Of a stretch of DNA of 7,522 nt, positions 6,611 through 7,522 are shown piece after piece. Position 1 is the first letter of the stretch. Each line of letters starts with the position of its first letter. Source of the stretch: CAYYHA01 sp964471535 (GTDB taxonomy: Bacteria; Myxococcota; Myxococcia; SLRQ01). The notes beneath the pieces are model-generated. The model saw only the letters and a list, made by a program, of their open reading frames with translations, ran no database searches and was not told where the DNA came from. The stretch lies in contig CAYYHA010000213.1 of assembly GCA_964471535.1 (NCBI GenBank), positions 1 through 7,522 on the forward strand. Direction: 5' to 3'. A program made the position numbers and the translations under genes.

Positions 6611-6879
6611 GGGCTCCCTCCGTAGGCAGCGCGGGCTCGCCGGCCGGTACCCGCCTCGGCCAGGCGGGCATCGAGGGCGCGGCGCTCCCGCGCCAGGTGC
6701 ATCCGTATCCGCTCGAGGACCTCGAGGAGCTGCCGGGCCTCTTGGGGCGGCAGGTAGGCGCCTTGGGCCTCCGCCGCCGCCGCGAGCTGGACGGCCGCCT
6801 CCACCGCCGCGGCACCGGCCTCGATCTCACCCGCGGACCAGAGGCGCTCCGCCTCCAACATGTGCTCGCGGATCGTCAT
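6607..6879 (-). CDS. Small helical protein, possible FliT-like flagellar chaperone
   Basis: The 90-residue product has no motif I can assign with certainty. It is predicted mainly helical: one amphipathic Ala/Glu-rich helix (about 1-40), a GAYLPP turn, a second charged helix (about 46-76), and a short basic Gly-rich tail. Size, helical hairpin design and position directly after fliD and before fliS resemble FliT/FlgN-type chaperones; FliT usually binds the FliD C-terminus, but in the common order it follows fliS. ATG at 6879 overlaps the fliD stop by 4 nt, with GGGAG about nine bases upstream. The double 4-nt overlap with neighbours strongly supports it as a real gene. FliT function is inference from context. 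Confidence 0.7.
   Translation of the reverse strand: MTIREHMLEAERLWSAGEIEAGAAAVEAAVQLAAAAEAQGAYLPPQEARQLLEVLERIRMHLARERRALDARLAEAGTGRRARAAYGGSP
6617..6621 (-). promoter_or_regulatory. Strong Shine-Dalgarno of fliS
   Basis: The minus strand reads GGAGG six bases before the fliS ATG, inside the end of the small upstream gene. Among the three coupled flagellar starts this is the best ribosome site; the ATPase GTG start after fliS has none that is obvious. This would favour more FliS than ATPase from the same mRNA (inference). Confidence 0.55.
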
Positions 6880-7522
6880 TGCGGCAGGCTCCCGGTCAGG
6901 GATGTGGAGAGATAGCTGCCCAGGGAGTTCAGCCCCGAGACGGTCCGCTCCATGGCGACGAACTGCGCCACCAGCGACTCCCGGTAGGCGTCGAGGCGCT
7001 CCTCCATCTTCCGGATGTCCTCCTCGATGCGGCCGATCGTTTCGTTGAGCGACTTCTTCCGGTTCACGAGAAGCCCATCGGCGGAGTTTGCGTAGTCGTC
7101 GTGGAGCGCTCCCACCAGGCTCCCGATGCCCGTGGTGGCCTCGGAGAAGAGGGTGTTCACCGCCTGGGGATCCCGGGAGAGCGCATCGGCGAGGGTGCTC
7201 TCGTCGATGGAGAGGCTTCCGTCCCGGCCCGTCTCGATGCCGATGTCGGCCAGCGTGCGCACATCCGAGAGACCCGAGACGACCGAGGTCACGATTTGCT
7301 GCAAGCGCCCTTGCAGGCTCCGAATCGTACTGTCCCCCGCGAGGCTGATCTCGCGGTTGGTCGACTCGTCGACGTCCAGCTCGGATTGGATGGTAGAGAG
7401 CACGTCGTTGTAGGCATCGACGAAGGTCTGGAGCTTGGCCTTCGTCGCGTCGACGTCGTTCTCCAGAACCAGATCCTCGGCCGCCCCCACCTGCTCCAGC
7501 TTCAGAGTGGTGTCCGGCACCG
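6876..7522 (-). CDS. fliD: Flagellar filament cap protein FliD, C-terminal part
   Basis: Only the last 214 residues or so are in the window; the gene continues past the right edge. FliD forms the cap at the filament tip and helps fold flagellin after export. The visible part is the FliD C-terminal domain. The TLKLEQVGAAEDLVLENDVD strand region is followed by the helix with FVDAYNDVLSTIQ, the LADIGIETGRDGSLSIDESTLADAL segment typical of the family, and the terminal coiled coil (about 160-200). The tail ends in the YLSTSLTGSLPQ stretch, which resembles the polymerisation helix near FliD C-termini. The first in-frame GTG at 7520 is an internal valine, not a start. The stop overlaps the next gene by 4 nt. 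Confidence 0.93.
   Translation of the reverse strand, partial: VPDTTLKLEQVGAAEDLVLENDVDATKAKLQTFVDAYNDVLSTIQSELDVDESTNREISLAGDSTIRSLQGRLQQIVTSVVSGLSDVRTLADIGIETGRDGSLSIDESTLADALSRDPQAVNTLFSEATTGIGSLVGALHDDYANSADGLLVNRKKSLNETIGRIEEDIRKMEERLDAYRESLVAQFVAMERTVSGLNSLGSYLSTSLTGSLPQ

Noticed and set aside
6876..7520. Reading the GTG at 7520 as the true start of a short FliD-like protein
   Set aside because: The frame is open to the window edge and the visible part is only the C-terminal domain, so this is an internal valine of a longer FliD.

Overview
The window is very GC-rich bacterial DNA from a flagellated organism. It carries FliD and FliS, and the GatCAB amidotransferase of bacteria that make Gln-tRNA(Gln) and/or Asn-tRNA(Asn) indirectly. 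High GC content, the fliD/fliS neighbourhood and the MinD-like ATPase fused to PilZ would fit a deltaproteobacterial-type lineage (Desulfobacterota or Myxococcota in the broad sense), but the sequence alone does not settle the phylum.

All eight supported genes lie on the minus strand and read from right to left. The flagellar block comes first: the C-terminal part of fliD (cut by the window edge), a small helical protein that may be a FliT-like export chaperone, fliS, and a FlhG/MinD-like ATPase with a C-terminal PilZ domain. These four genes overlap in series by 4 nt each (ATGA, ATGA, GTGA), so they are almost certainly translated as one coupled unit. After a 71-nt gap comes gatC-gatA-gatB, with a 1-nt and a 4-nt overlap. 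After a further 28-nt gap comes a stand-alone 5'-3' exonuclease / flap endonuclease of the PolA N-terminal family. No convincing promoter or terminator separates the blocks, so they may form one long transcript or two back-to-back operons.

The leftmost 751 nt, downstream of the exonuclease gene, hold no credible protein gene. They contain a composite repeat. A degenerate 25-bp tandem array runs into a sharply bounded core of about 76 nt, which is present twice about 217 nt apart with 55 nt perfectly identical. Each core starts with a strong dyad; in the second copy it is a perfect 24-nt palindrome. In the first copy the one changed arm base still pairs as G-U in a plus-strand RNA, and an arm is one base shorter. 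This repeat element and the ATPase-PilZ fusion are the two parts of the window least explained by standard annotation. Everything else looks like ordinary core housekeeping and flagellar genes.
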